61,147 bases of DNA from assembly GCA_032718475.1 (NCBI GenBank), contig JAUCBJ010001273.1, forward strand, positions 1-61,147, in the 5' to 3' direction. The notes under the pieces were generated by a model that saw only the letters and a list, made by a program, of their open reading frames with translations, was not told the DNA's origin and searched no databases. A program made the translations under genes and the position numbers. This document shows positions 22,601 to 36,000 of this stretch, in pieces. The stretch is from Nemertoderma westbladi. Its lineage: Eukaryota; Xenacoelomorpha; Nemertodermatida; Nemertodermatidae. The stretch's first letter is position 1. The number at the start of each line of letters is the position of its first letter.

Positions 22601-25600
22601 TTAAATTAATTTACAAACCCACTAAAATTTATTTTGTGTTTGCGGTTATTTTGCGCCATTGACTCCTACCCGGTACAAGTAAAGGCCTATAACGATACTG
22701 AATTTTAGGGAACAGTTCCGTATGCAGTCGCATTTTATAACATAAATCATTGTTGTTACCATGGCAACATTGTAGAGTTCTAGAACGAAATATAATTATA
22801 CACTATTCTAGAACATAAATAAAATAAAAAATATAATGTTCTAGAACATATAGCTAGTCATTTTTCATATTTAAAATGGCTAGTAATTAAGGCTTGGGCT
22901 AGCTAGCTAAAATTATTTTATTATTTAAATTATTTATTATTATTTTAAAGTCTTGGCTTTTGTTTTGTTCTCACCCTTTGTTCAGACGTTATAAAAATAA
23001 ATTAAATTGATCTTCCATTCACATATGAACATATTTAACTGATTGAACTGTTAGCTACCGGTCCGGTAACTACTGAACTAAACTTTCAGTTTAGGATAAA
23101 TTTTACCTTATATTATTAAAGTGGCCACTTAGTTAAGTGCTCGTTATCTTTTTATGAGAAACAACACTTAACTTAAACTAAGTGGCCATTTAACAAAGTG
23201 GGCATTTAAAACTATTAAGTGGCCATTTTTGGATAAGTGGGCACTTAGTTTGAGAAACCGGACCTAAATGTATTTAAATTTATTATAAATTTAGTACATT
23301 TTATGTAAGAGTGTTAGATATTTAATTAATAATATTTTATTAATAATAATTCATATTATATTTGATATATTATTTAGATATTTCTACGATGCTATTCCTC
23401 TATTGAACACTGAAGATTCCATTTACTTTATGACCAAGTTTATCCAATCACAAAGCAGCGTGAACGACCAATGGTTCGCACCTAATCAAGACGTTTGGTT
23501 GACTACAATGTCATTCTTTAATAAGCCAACCAAAGAAATGATAATTAATTTACTTGTAAGTTTACATTGATTAGTGCAATTCCGGAGAAGAATAAAGTCA
23601 TCATTACAGAGTCTATTTTTTTCAGAACGTTTCTTTGTTTTAAATGTAATGAATATATTTTGTTTAGCCACTTGCGGAACCCACTCAGCCACTCAGCAAA
23701 CAGTCTACCCTGACCTTGGGTACCTGGATCCAGCGATACTGCCAGACAAACTCAAAGTGCCAAATCGACATTAAACCGGCGTTCAAACAACTTAGCGGAC
23801 AGCTCGGGAGTAACTGCTCCCCGCAGAACAACGCTGATTACAACGCAAAACTCACTGCCCTAAAAGCCTTCGGTAACGCTGGTCACGTGACAGTCATACT
23901 ACCAACACTGATGCAGGTTAGTTAAATAGGACCATATAGTTTCAACGAAATTTCTATATTATTTTATTTATTCTAATTTAAAAAGACAAAATAACTTCCG
24001 TTAGTTATCTTAAAATGATGTTTTAATTTGTTTTTATATAATATAAATATGCAGAGACTTTATTGTGTTTTTCCATTTAGTGCGCTGAAACTGAAAGTAA
24101 CCCGATGGAGATTCGACTGGCCTCCATAGAGGCTATGCGACGGATGCCGTGTCAGCAGGACGTCAGTACCGGTACGCTACCCAACATGGTCGTAAACGAT
24201 GAGATTGACTCGGAGTTGAGGATCGCCGCGTTTATACAACTAATGAGGTGCCCCACGGTGGCTGCGGTGAAAAAAGTAGAGGGACTTCTACGAACAAGGG
24301 AGGTCGATCAGGTGGGTAACTCTGTTACGAACAAGGGAGGTCGATCAGATGGGTAACTCTGTTACGAACAAGGGAGGTCGATCAGGTGGGTAACTCTGTT
24401 ACGAACAAGGGAGGTCGATCAGATGGGTAACTCTGTTACGAACAAGGGAGGTCGATCAGGTGGGTAACTATGTTACGAACAAGGGAGGTCGATCAGGTGG
24501 GTAACTCTGTTACGAACAGGGGAGATCGATCAGGTGGGTAACTCTGTTACGAACAAGGGAGGTCGATCAGGTGGGTAACTCTGTTACGAACAGGGGAGGT
24601 CGATCAGATGGGTAACTCTGTTACGAACAAGGGAGGTCGATCAGGTGGGTAACTCTGTTACGAACAAGGGAGGTCGATCAGGTGGGTAACTCTGTTACGA
24701 ACAGGGGAGATCGATCAGGTGGGTAACTCTGTTACGAACAAGGGAGGTCGATAATGTGGGGCGATGGCCATACAGCAGTCATTTTTACTACTATTACTAC
24801 AGCCACTACATGTTATATTACATTATTATATTACATTTTTTGTAGTATTAAACATTAATTAAATTTGTTTTAATTGTATTTTCAGGTCAGCAGTTTTGTG
24901 TGGACCTATTTCACTAACGCTCAGGTATCTAACGACCCCTGCAAGGCCAAGATCCAGGAACTATTGGCGGATCTCGAAATACGTCATCGATTCAGACCAG
25001 AAGTTCTCAAATATTCCAGGAATTTCCATTTCAACACTTTTAGTCGTAAGTTGGAAAAAAATAATATATATTTAGTTATAAAAGCGTATTATTGAATATG
25101 CATTATTAAAATTTTCAACCCGCTCTTTAGATGAAAAAATTTCAAAATTTAAGTTTGGTTTTGAAACAATTACTAATTTCTTCCTAATATTTATATTTCT
25201 CGTTTACGCTCGCTCGGCATATAACATACGTATAGGGGCCGCTGATGGGAAAAAACGCGCGTTGTTTTCCAAGTAATAAATACTTATTGTAGCATATAAC
25301 TTTTTAACTTGTTTTCACAGTATTATTTTGTAACTATATATCTTTCAATGTTATATTTTATCTTTATTTCTTTCAATATTGTGTTATACCTACCTGTTTA
25401 TCTTTCAGTAATATATTTCGTTATTATTTCTTTCAGTATTATATTATAACATTATTTTATAGAGTATTATATTATAACTTTATTTCTTTAGTATTTTGTA
25501 TTATAACTTTATTTTATTCATTAATATATTATAACCTTATGTTTTTCTGTACTATATTATAACTTTAAATCATTCAGTATTATATTATAACTTTATTTCT

Positions 25601-27032
25601 TTCAGTATTATATTATAACTTTAATTCTTTCAGTGTTGTTATATAATAACTTTATATCATTCAGTATTATATTCTAACTTTATTTCTTTCAGTATTATAT
25701 TATAAATTTATATCATTCAGTATTATATTATAACTTTACATCATTCAGTATTATATTGTAACTTTATTTCACACAGGACGTCTAAATGCCGGTGCTCATC
25801 TTGATTCCAACCTGATATTCAGCTCTAAATCCTGGTTACCACGGCAACTAAATACAAACTTTACGGTTGATATTTTTGGAAAATCTGTGAACATGTTTGA
25901 ACTCGGTACCAGGTAAAAATATTGTAATATTCGCTATTATTTAATACTATTTCCATTACATAATAATAAACAACATGAATAATAATATAATTACTATTTA
26001 ATATTAATTATTTTAAATAAGGCTTAAATATTTTTTAGCAGATTAGTTGAGAAGAATCAAGAAACAGTAACAATAAACCACATAAACAATAATTTAATTA
26101 CTGGCCTACCCCAGGTATAATATTCCAGTAATTTTGCATAAATCCTATTTTATTATATCTTTAACAGATTCGAAGGGTTTGAATTCATGCTGGAGAAATT
26201 CTTTGGACCCAGTGGATATTTCCCTGATAATAAATTATCGGAACTTCTTCGGGGCTCAACCGAGCAGATGGGAACCCGAGCCATGAAAGATCGACGTCTT
26301 AATGAAATACAGGAAGCGGTAAGTTTTAGATCAACTGGAAAATATATAAAATTTCACTGTCGCTCAAGGTAACTTAAAAATATAATAAATCCCAAGTTTT
26401 ACACGTTTCCGTTTTCCCACATCTGTAACAATATTCTGTTGTCTCTTTTTAGTACAACCTGAAACTCGATAAACCAAAGATCGGATTATCCGCCAAAGTG
26501 TTCGGTAATGAATTATTCTGGGAAGAGCTGACAGACTTTAACGGCGTATCAGATGCGAGTGTTCTAGAATATCTTATTAAGTTGGCACAGGTGAGATTAT
26601 TGTATTGTATGGAGATTTCTTAAAAATTGTCAAGCTATTATATTTATTAAAATTATTAAAATTAGTATCAGTAACCGTGTCCAACTAATCATTGTTTCTG
26701 CAGGTTGATGCTTCGCTTTATTAGGTTTCTTCGGTTATTTACAAAGTGAGATCGGCCATAGTTACATTCCATTATTTTTTAAAGATAAAGAAACAACCGA
26801 TTTAGTCGTTCACACGTCGTTAATAATCTATATTTTAGGGTCACGTCTTCAAATACAGCAAGGCTGGTAAATTTCTCGACGCAACATATACTCTTCCTAC
26901 CATCGCTGGTCTCCCGTTATCTATAAGCCTCAATGGTACCTACAACCTTAACATAGATCTCGATGGAAAGATTGACCTACGCAAATTGGCCATGACGGGA
27001 GAGTTTGATGTGGAAGGTCATATTAAACCTAG
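19680..27032 (+). CDS. LLTP exons 1-14: signal peptide and N-terminal lipid-transfer domain
   Basis: Exons: 19680-19782, 20157-20317, 20506-20736, 21136-21282, 21392-21578, 21869-22121, 23378-23555, 23668-23916, 24081-24311, 24886-25045, 25777-25912, 26168-26318, 26453-26590, 26839-27032 (residues 1-840). Exon 1 begins MGTTRLLIVLAVIGCALAG, a clear signal peptide. Exon 3 carries the LLTP hallmark RFGYHDGEI...DPVWVINIKRGIISSLQ of the vitellogenin/apoB N-terminal beta-barrel. Exons 6-10 form the helical part (VTDALIRVC, LTALKAFGNAGHV, IRLASIEAMRRMPC, RIAAFIQLMRCP, the usual helical-repeat signature), and exons 11-14 return to beta sheet. The start was chosen because it is the only ATG giving a signal peptide in phase with exon 2. 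Introns 9 and 10 carry splice-site minisatellites. Confidence 0.92.
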
Positions 27033-30000
27033 GTGAGTGTTTGTGTAATACATAGGACCAATATACATATTTCTTGGAACATTAAAAGGGAAAATATTGT
27101 TTTCATTAATACAACAACTTGAAGAAGTCAAAACAAATTATTTGTAGCTACACAACACAAGCTAATAAATTAAAATTGTAATATATTGTTTTAGCGCTGC
27201 GGTTGAGGTTGCTGCTGAAATGGGAATTGATGCCGGTCTAGGCCGTTCTGGAATTAAACTCACATCGGTTCTGCATTCATCAACCAATCTAGACGGTTTG
27301 GCTAAATATCTCGACGGAGATGTTCAATTCCAACTGAACGTCCCCCAAAATAAAATGGAATTTGTTACTGCAGAGAGTAAATTATTCATCATCTTTGATG
27401 ACACCGAAGTAAGTTTGCAAAAAAAGACGGTTTATGTTAGGTTAGATTGTAAATAACATTTTAACTTGTGTAAGTTTGTAAACAATACTTTGACTTGGTT
27501 TGTAAACAACATTTAAGTTGAGTAAGTTTATAAACAAACCTTTGATTTAAAAGTGTTAGTTTATAAACAAAGCTTTGATTTAAAAGTGTTAGTTTATAAA
27601 CAAAGCTTTGATTTGTGTAAGTTTATAAACAATACCTGTACTTTTACTTGTGTAAGTTTATAAACAATACCTGTACTTTTACTTGTGTAAGTTTATAAAC
27701 AATACTTTTACTTGTGTAAGTTTATAAACAATACTTTTACTTGTGTAAGTTTATAAACAATACTTTTACTTGTGTAAGTTTATAAACAATACTTTTACTT
27801 GTGTAAGTTTATAAACAATACTTTTACTTGTGTAAGTTTATAAACAATACTTTTACTTGTGTAAGTTTATAAACAATACTTTTACTTGTGTAAGTTTATA
27901 AACAATACTTTTACTTGTGTAAGTTTATAAACAATACTTTTACTTGTGTAAGTTTATAAACAATACTTTTACTTGTGTAAGTTTATAAACAATACTTTTA
28001 CTTGTGTAAGTTTATAAACAATACTTTTACTTGTGTAAGTTTATAAACAATACTTTTACTTGTGTAAGTTTATAAACAATACTTTTACTTGTGTAAGTTT
28101 ATAAACAATACTTTTACTTGTGTAAGTTTATAAACAATACTTTTACTTGTGTAAGTTTATAAACAATACTTTTACTTGTGTAAGTTTATAAACAATACTT
28201 TTACTTGTGTAAGTTTATAAACAATACTTTTACTTGTGTAAGTTTATAAACAATACTTTTACTTGTGTAAGTTTATAAACAATACTTTTACTTGTGTAAG
28301 TTTATAAACAATACTTTTACTTGTGTAAGTTTATAAACAATACTTTTACTTGTGTAAGTTTATAAACAATACTTTTACTTGTGTATGTTTTATTCGATAC
28401 TCCCAAACATTTAATTATAAAAGTCTCCTTTACCGGTTCTGATGAGGGCCAGAACCCTGAAACATATCAGTATAACGCCTATACAGCTATACGAGTCCAC
28501 CCAACTACATAATCTCATTCATTTATTATAAACAGGTTGAAGTCGAAGGTCCAACTGAGGACAGAACAGAATGGACTGGCTGTACTACTGAATTTCCTAA
28601 TAGACTTTATGGACAGAGAATGGGCGATTTGATTGGTTAGTTAAAAATATATTTAATATGTTGGGATATTCTTATTATGTTGTTAAACTACATTATCTTA
28701 AAAACTATTCATCATGACGGTATGGGAAAGCTTTTGTTTCACCGGAAGAAGAAATAAAAAACCTTTATAAATTAATTCCAAAATATTAATATTCAAACTA
28801 ATTTCCCCTCCCTCAATCCACGATAATTTTATAAACGTATCAACAGTTGTCTTATTGACGCAATAATTATTTATCCAGCCATACATGTTCGTTGTATAAA
28901 AAAAGTTGCACATTATTTTGTTATATTGCCAGGATTGAAAATGTGCGGTGAAATGTCCTACTCCAATGCGTCCAACATTATGGACAGTCCATTCTTCCCA
29001 CTTACTGGACCAAACAAAATGTCCTTCTGGATGGAAAAAACCGACCTCCAACTGACAAAATACGTCGCGAGATTTAAAATGGCATCGGAAAAGGTAAGAT
29101 TGACAACAAGATGCCTTACAATCTTAGATTCAGTTTTAGTTTATCCCAAACTTTATCTCAAATAAATATCTTCCCAACTTTTCCTGTGAGTTTCAAATTG
29201 TTTTTGTTTTAGGTTAGAAACAGCGACAACAAACTACGGAAACACTACAGTCTTCTGACTATGTTTGATACTCCGGGTGCAACTAAAGACCGCAAGATGG
29301 TTCTAGATACTTCATTGAATCTCGCCACTCAGAAATTCGATTTCAACATCAGATGTCCTCAAAAGAGTTACCAAATGACTGGAAGCATAGACAATACTGA
29401 CAGGTGATAATTAAATAGCCTAGAAAATACCAAAAGGGTTATATATTTGAAAAGCGTAGACAATACCGACAGGTTATAATTAAATTACACAGGCAATACA
29501 TGGAGGTGATAATTAAATAGTTATGAATATTATATACAAATTTATTAAGACTATCATATCTGGGGTGCAGTGGATCGTTTTATTAAACAAACTAAAATAG
29601 TTCAATAGAGAATATTATAGTCTTATATTTATAAGTAGGAAGTTTAATTTAGAATCTTTTAATATGTAATTTATTTTGTTTTATCTTTCAGTCTAATGAG
29701 GGTCTCTGCTGAAGCTACCATCGATAACGTCCAGAAACACGAGATTACTGCAGAACTCGCCACCAAAAATCTCGAATCCGGCGAGAGAATTTTCACTCCG
29801 AAGTTCCTTATCATGTTAAACAACAATAAAATGGTCGAGTTAAGCGGTGGAATTCGTCGCCACTTCAACCCTGGCGGTTTCTTTAAGCAAGATGTACAAC
29901 TGAAACTGGTTGCAATGTTTCTAGAGAATCCGATTACTTACAAATGTTAGTTGGTTTACTTTACAAATTAATGTTGGAAGGTGATAATGATGTCTCAAAC

Positions 30001-33000
30001 AACTCTTCCGTGATTAAGTGCTTTCGTGTTCACGGTATCTTACCAGAATGTTTAGGATAAGTGTCTGTATGTACGAATATTTATAATACTCATCTTCAGC
30101 AGGTTGAGCGGTGTCGCGTCAGTATTTATTCTGCGCACAAATTTCACTTTCAATTCCTGACAATATGATACTCACGCACATGCCGTACAATACATTGCAT
30201 ATGATTTATTTTCAGCTGTTAACAACATGCAATTTGTCATTGAAGACAAATCTACAGTATCAACCGGTACATCCTCGGAGGAGTTCGATGGATGGAGAGG
30301 AATTTCTGTCAAATCGACTCGGTCCAATAAGATTCGATTGAGTAGAGATTATGACTCATCGCCACTATCGCTGGATATGTTTGACTATAACAATAAAGTT
30401 ACTGTAACCACAGCAGATGGTGTTGTTAACAGTTTCGTAGTTACAACAAAGATCGACACAGTCACCGAACAGACTGGCAAAAAGGTTAGAGAAATATAAT
30501 ATATTATTGGCTAACTTTTACTCAATACCTCTTGCACTCACCCATAACATAAAGCAGAAGGTGTCAAGTACAATGCACACATCTCCAACCAGACACTATA
30601 TAACATTGGAGGTGTCTCATTGGTTCCCCCAAGCTTGACACTAGAACAAAATCGCCTCCGCTTTGCAGGACATTGCTTTCGCCGTGAGGACCAGCCAGTG
30701 CACAATCTTGTACTTTGGCAGCCTCATGGAGTGAATAAGCATGGTGGACAGCCCATGACTGTCTTGAGACACATCTTAAAGGACACTGGCCTTAAAGATG
30801 CGGACGATCTAGCAAATGTCATGGGTGATTGGGAGTTGTGGCGGTGCAATTTTGTTGACAAGCCGGCACAGCATTCTTAAAAATGCAGCTGCAATGCAGC
30901 ATGCCGATCCTAGTAGTAGAAGGTTTTTCATTCCACTCCATCTGGAATATGAACGTAATCATTATTGTAACCATATATAGAAAGTTGATACTATGGTAAC
31001 TATACGATGAGTATCGTTCATGATATAAGGAATTAGTTGTACCCATATAGAGCAGTCTTGTAAGAATTATATTTCAATAGATTATTTATATTTTTATTTA
31101 TTATGAAACGAAAGCATTTTTTTGGGTAATAGTATTTTTTTCTTCCTCTTAGTAAATGATATATTTCACAGCTTTCAAATATTGTAAGTTTATTTTTAAT
31201 TCCTCCAGTACACATATATTGGCGATCTTAGAAACACCTGGTATCCTGAGTTTAACCATCACTTGGAAGCGAATGTTCACAACTTGAATAAAGATATTGG
31301 AATATCGGCAACTTTGGACTACGGTTCCACTAATATCAATAAGGTTTGTTCTTTTCCTGTACGTGTGCAGTTTTATGTTTGAGCCTCACATGTGGTCGTT
31401 TAGGTTACATTTATAAAATATTGATAATATTCTAAGAAAAGTTTAAACAATCTTATGTACGAGTTTAGAGACAAGCGGGGGGACTGGACGCAAATCCCAT
31501 CTTGGCGAATTAATGTACCACCTCAATGTAAATCCTCAATTTAGGGAAAGGAGCGGGTTACAATGGTACGTTATTTTAAACAAAACAATAAATTAAACAC
31601 AATAGAACACGTTTGTGGGGCGTCGCGCAGCACGCGAACTTGAGTAAGTTCGAAACAAGTTCGATTTTATCTGGAGTCAAAAGTTTGAGAGGTATTTCGC
31701 CGTAACTTTCAAAAATATTGCAACGTTTTCTCTAGTATGTCAATACAAAATTTGGTTTAAAATGGTTAAAATCTTCAAAAGTTATTTACGAATGAAGTTT
31801 TCATTACAGATGGCCAGACAGACAGACGGACATGAAATTTTGCCCTATTTACTAATTATAATTGTGCGCTAAGGCTCGCCCTGACTGCGTGGCTCGCCCC
31901 ACAGGTTACAGTTTTATTTTTGAGTTTAATCAGCTGTTATTTGCGTGAATGTTTATGAATTTTTATTGCGTCCAGTCCCCCCCAACCCCCCCCCCCCCCC
32001 CCCCCCTCTCCCCCTATCTGTGAGTTTTATGTTATTCCCCACATGAGAACACAAAAAAGTCTTTCAGAATTATAGTACTGTAGTCTGCAGATGACAACCT
32101 AAAAACCAATTAAAGGCTGAAATGTTATATTATTATATATGACATTATTATTAAACGACATGGTATAAATGGTACAATTTACATGTGTTTGTATTTATGA
32201 TATTTGATATAGTTTAGTGATATTTTGTCGCATAAATATCTGGTGTTTGATGCTGAAAACCAGTTACTTTCTCTTGCCTAAGTCTATATGAGGGAACATC
32301 TTTTGTTACAGGTTTCATTGTCGGGAAATGTTGCAGAAAGTGTAGAAACACCAAACAGTTATTCTGTTTCTTTAGACGGAGCTTATAACGACAAACAAGT
32401 TATATACAAGGTAAGTATATCCTTGAAAAAATCATGTTAAGGGGGGTACACCATTTTGGTCCAAAATATGTTGAAAACTTTTTATGATCTAAAATAATGC
32501 ATGTTTAAATGGTGTTTCCAAATCTGAAAACCGCTATTTAATAGCTCTTTTAGTTTTCAAGTTATAACAATTTCCATTTATGGAGACCTATTGAAATTAC
32601 TATTACTATGTATAATGAAAGGTCGATTATCTCCAAATATTTTTTTTATGAAATTGTCAACTTCAAAACCCTACTACTTCTACAATTTTTGAGCAAATAG
32701 TGTGAAAATTTATGTGGGTGTCTACAGAGCCACCCTGCATAAAAGTATCAGACAAATTTTTGAAATTTGTTGTTAATACAATTTAATTTTATTTATAACA
32801 AACCTAAAATATTAGCATAAATTTGCAGCGCCATCTAGCGGTGCAGAATTATTTACACATAATTCCGCCTGATAGTTATGTTGCCCCATCTTTGCTCTAT
32901 CATACAAAAAAACTTTCATGTGATTAGATTCAAAACTGTAAAAGTCTTAGGGTTTTAAGCGCAACTAAGTTTTTTTTATTGTTAACTAGTATTAACTAAT

Positions 33001-36000
33001 ATTAAATAGCGACAAAAAATGTTTCTGTTCTGTCATGTAGAATAGCATCTTAGAACCAGCACCGTCTTAAAACCAAACAATGTTGAAATCGTAAGAGTGA
33101 TAAATCGAAAAGTTGTCCGAAAATTGTTACCCCCCCCCCCCCCCCCCCCCGCTGTTTCGAAAACTGTTTCTTGTAGGTGAAACTGACATATGTGTATTCG
33201 GTAATCTATTTCTCATTCTTATTTTATCTCAACTGTCAATTTTTGGTACGAATTTTAAATTATTTTTTAAATTGTACTTATTTTGGTGGTTTTAAATGGT
33301 ATTTGTTTTTAGATTATTTTATCGTATTTGTTTTTAGATTATTTTATCATTATTTTATCGTAAGTACTTATCTTGCTTGTTTTAAAACTAACTAACATCT
33401 CGGTTCCTAATTAATCATACGTAATATATTATATTTAATTTATTTTAATTACTTATCCAGCTGTTTCATATGTATTTAGATTGTCTATTAATTATATTTT
33501 TATCGGGGGGCAACCCCTTCATGGTGATGCAATATAATTTAATTCCTCGCCATACGTACTGTACAATATGTCGATTATTATCACTATGTAAATCCTTAAT
33601 AATAATAATAATAATATGTAGTGGTATATGAGAAACATTATATGTATGAAGTTAAATAACCTAGTGATTAAAATCAAGGTGATTTATTAGCAGTTGAATA
33701 TTAACTTGTGTTCAATTTAAAACCTTGTGTTTTGTTTCGAATTTTATATATTCAAAATAATATTTTACAGGGAAGTTTGGCGTACACTGCTAATCGTTTA
33801 TATCAAATCGAGTCTTCGCTCCAAATACCATGGAAATCGTTTGATTACAATGGAAAGACTGTGTTATTGATGGAACCAGATAGAAAGACATTGGATATGT
33901 TATCAGCAATAAACGGAAAGGAATACAAACTGTTATTGGACGGATCTTACAGACCAGATCGCCCATTACTTTTTGAATACGAACTTAAGATGCCATGTAT
34001 GTTTGTCAACTACCGAGGAAAAACAGTTGTGGAATACACAAAGAATTCTTTAGACACTACCATGATGGTTGATCTAAATGGAAGGGAATATAACCTGGTA
34101 ATTAAAGGGAAACATGACTTGGATGCCAAGAAGTGCACCATGGAATTTAAATATAACAACCCTAAGTGGGCAGTATCTGCCTCAACAAAGTTAGGGCCAG
34201 TAAATGGTGAGCTAAGTCCATATAATTTTATATTAGAAACCCAATCGGAATGGAATTCAGAGAGTTTCTTCAGCGCTATGGTGATGAACAACCACAAAAC
34301 GGACCCAAAGATAAGATCTCGTATTATGGAACAAGTTCTCAAAGTTAAAATACCCGGCTGGAAAAACTTACAAGTTAACATGAATACCAACGTACTTGGG
34401 AAATCATTCTATAATATGAAGTTGACAGAAAACACCCATGTCTATCTGACTCCTTATTCTGCAGAGGATATTAAGTCAACACCAATCATATCGATTGCAA
34501 ATGAATTTGAAACTGTGACGACACCTTCTTCAAAGACCAGACGTATAGATATAAATGTTGAACACCCATGGGGAGATACAGTTCGTGTGGCTGCTAATAG
34601 AGTTGTAAACAAAGGGTATGACTACTCAGCCCAGTTTGAATATGGTAACAAGGTTTGGTCTTCCCGAGTACTGGCCTTTAATAAAGTTGTTTCTTCTAAG
34701 AGAACCATTGATGTTGTTTTGCAATTAGAGACTCCATATATTCAACCAGTATCTTCTAAGTTTACCATGGAAACAACATCTAACCAATTCTCTTCTAATG
34801 CTAATATCAACTTTAATGGTAAAACCTCCTCTTATTCCATGAAGTTTACCAATTGCTCTAATAGTGATAAATATTGTCTATCGACAAATCTTGAATATAT
34901 CTGTCCAGCAAATAGAAAAATTACATATTCATGCCATCATGAAATGGACAGCAAAAAGTTTACAAACAAGATGAATTTCGCTTGGGGAGACAAATCGTCA
35001 GAGTTGATTGCAGATTTAACTAATTGTGGCTCATCTACAAAATCTTGCAGAGAAGCATTACTGAAACTAAAGCTCCCTAACACAAATGAAATGAGTCTAA
35101 CTGCCCACCACGAAAATGACAGAATTAACTGGTCTGATAATCTACTTATATCATATGGAAAAACATTATCTGTTCAAAACGAAATGAAAGATTGTTCTAG
35201 TGTTGGTAACACCTGTTTCACAATGAAATCTTTTATTGATCATCCTGATTACGATCGTGCTGATATTACTATTAAACACGAACTCAATCCTAGAACATCA
35301 AGCAATAATGTTATTGATGTGACGTGGAGCAAATCTGAACACCTGACTCTGATTTCTAACTACAAAAGATGCAGCAATGAATACCAATGTCATGAAATAT
35401 CATCTTCTATAAAGTCATCAATGTTCAGCCCACTTTCACTTATGGCAATTTCTGATCTAAAGCCCAATCTGATGAAGTTTGATGTTGAAGTCAACAATGC
35501 TGATATAAAGATTATAGCCAATGGTATGTACAATATCAAGAAGAATAAAGACGGCTTTAATCGTATTGTTTCTTTCACAACCAGTTCACCACTATATCAC
35601 CCAATAAATGTCAGGACATCAACTAGCCTGGATCGAAGCAATTACATTTTTGACAATGAAATGGAAGTGACATGGAGTCAAACTAGCCGAAAAATGATAA
35701 ATGTTCACATCAACAAATGCAATGGTGAGATCAACTGCTATGAGGGAAAGGTAGATGTTGAATGTTCAGAAACGAATCCTATTTTATTGACAACGAAAAT
35801 TAGCCCCAATGAAGCTAAATTTCAATTCAGACAATCCCAAACTTCTCTTACAGTAGAAATGGATGGCACATATTGCGAACAATATGATCAGCTTTTCTGT
35901 ACCACAAATATCGAGATGCGTTTCAGTGAACCAGGGACTCATGAAATTGAATTCGATGGTGCATTTGATATTAAAAACGGCTTTACTGTGAAAGGTGATT

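Noticed and set aside
24288-24756. CRISPR-like direct repeats
   Set aside because: Units are contiguous without unique spacers, in an animal gene; this is a minisatellite. The same applies to the other arrays.
35390-35578. Minus-strand ORFs inside exon 23 (also 34010, 38915, 39380, 41982, 43397)
   Set aside because: Shadows of the strongly coding plus strand.
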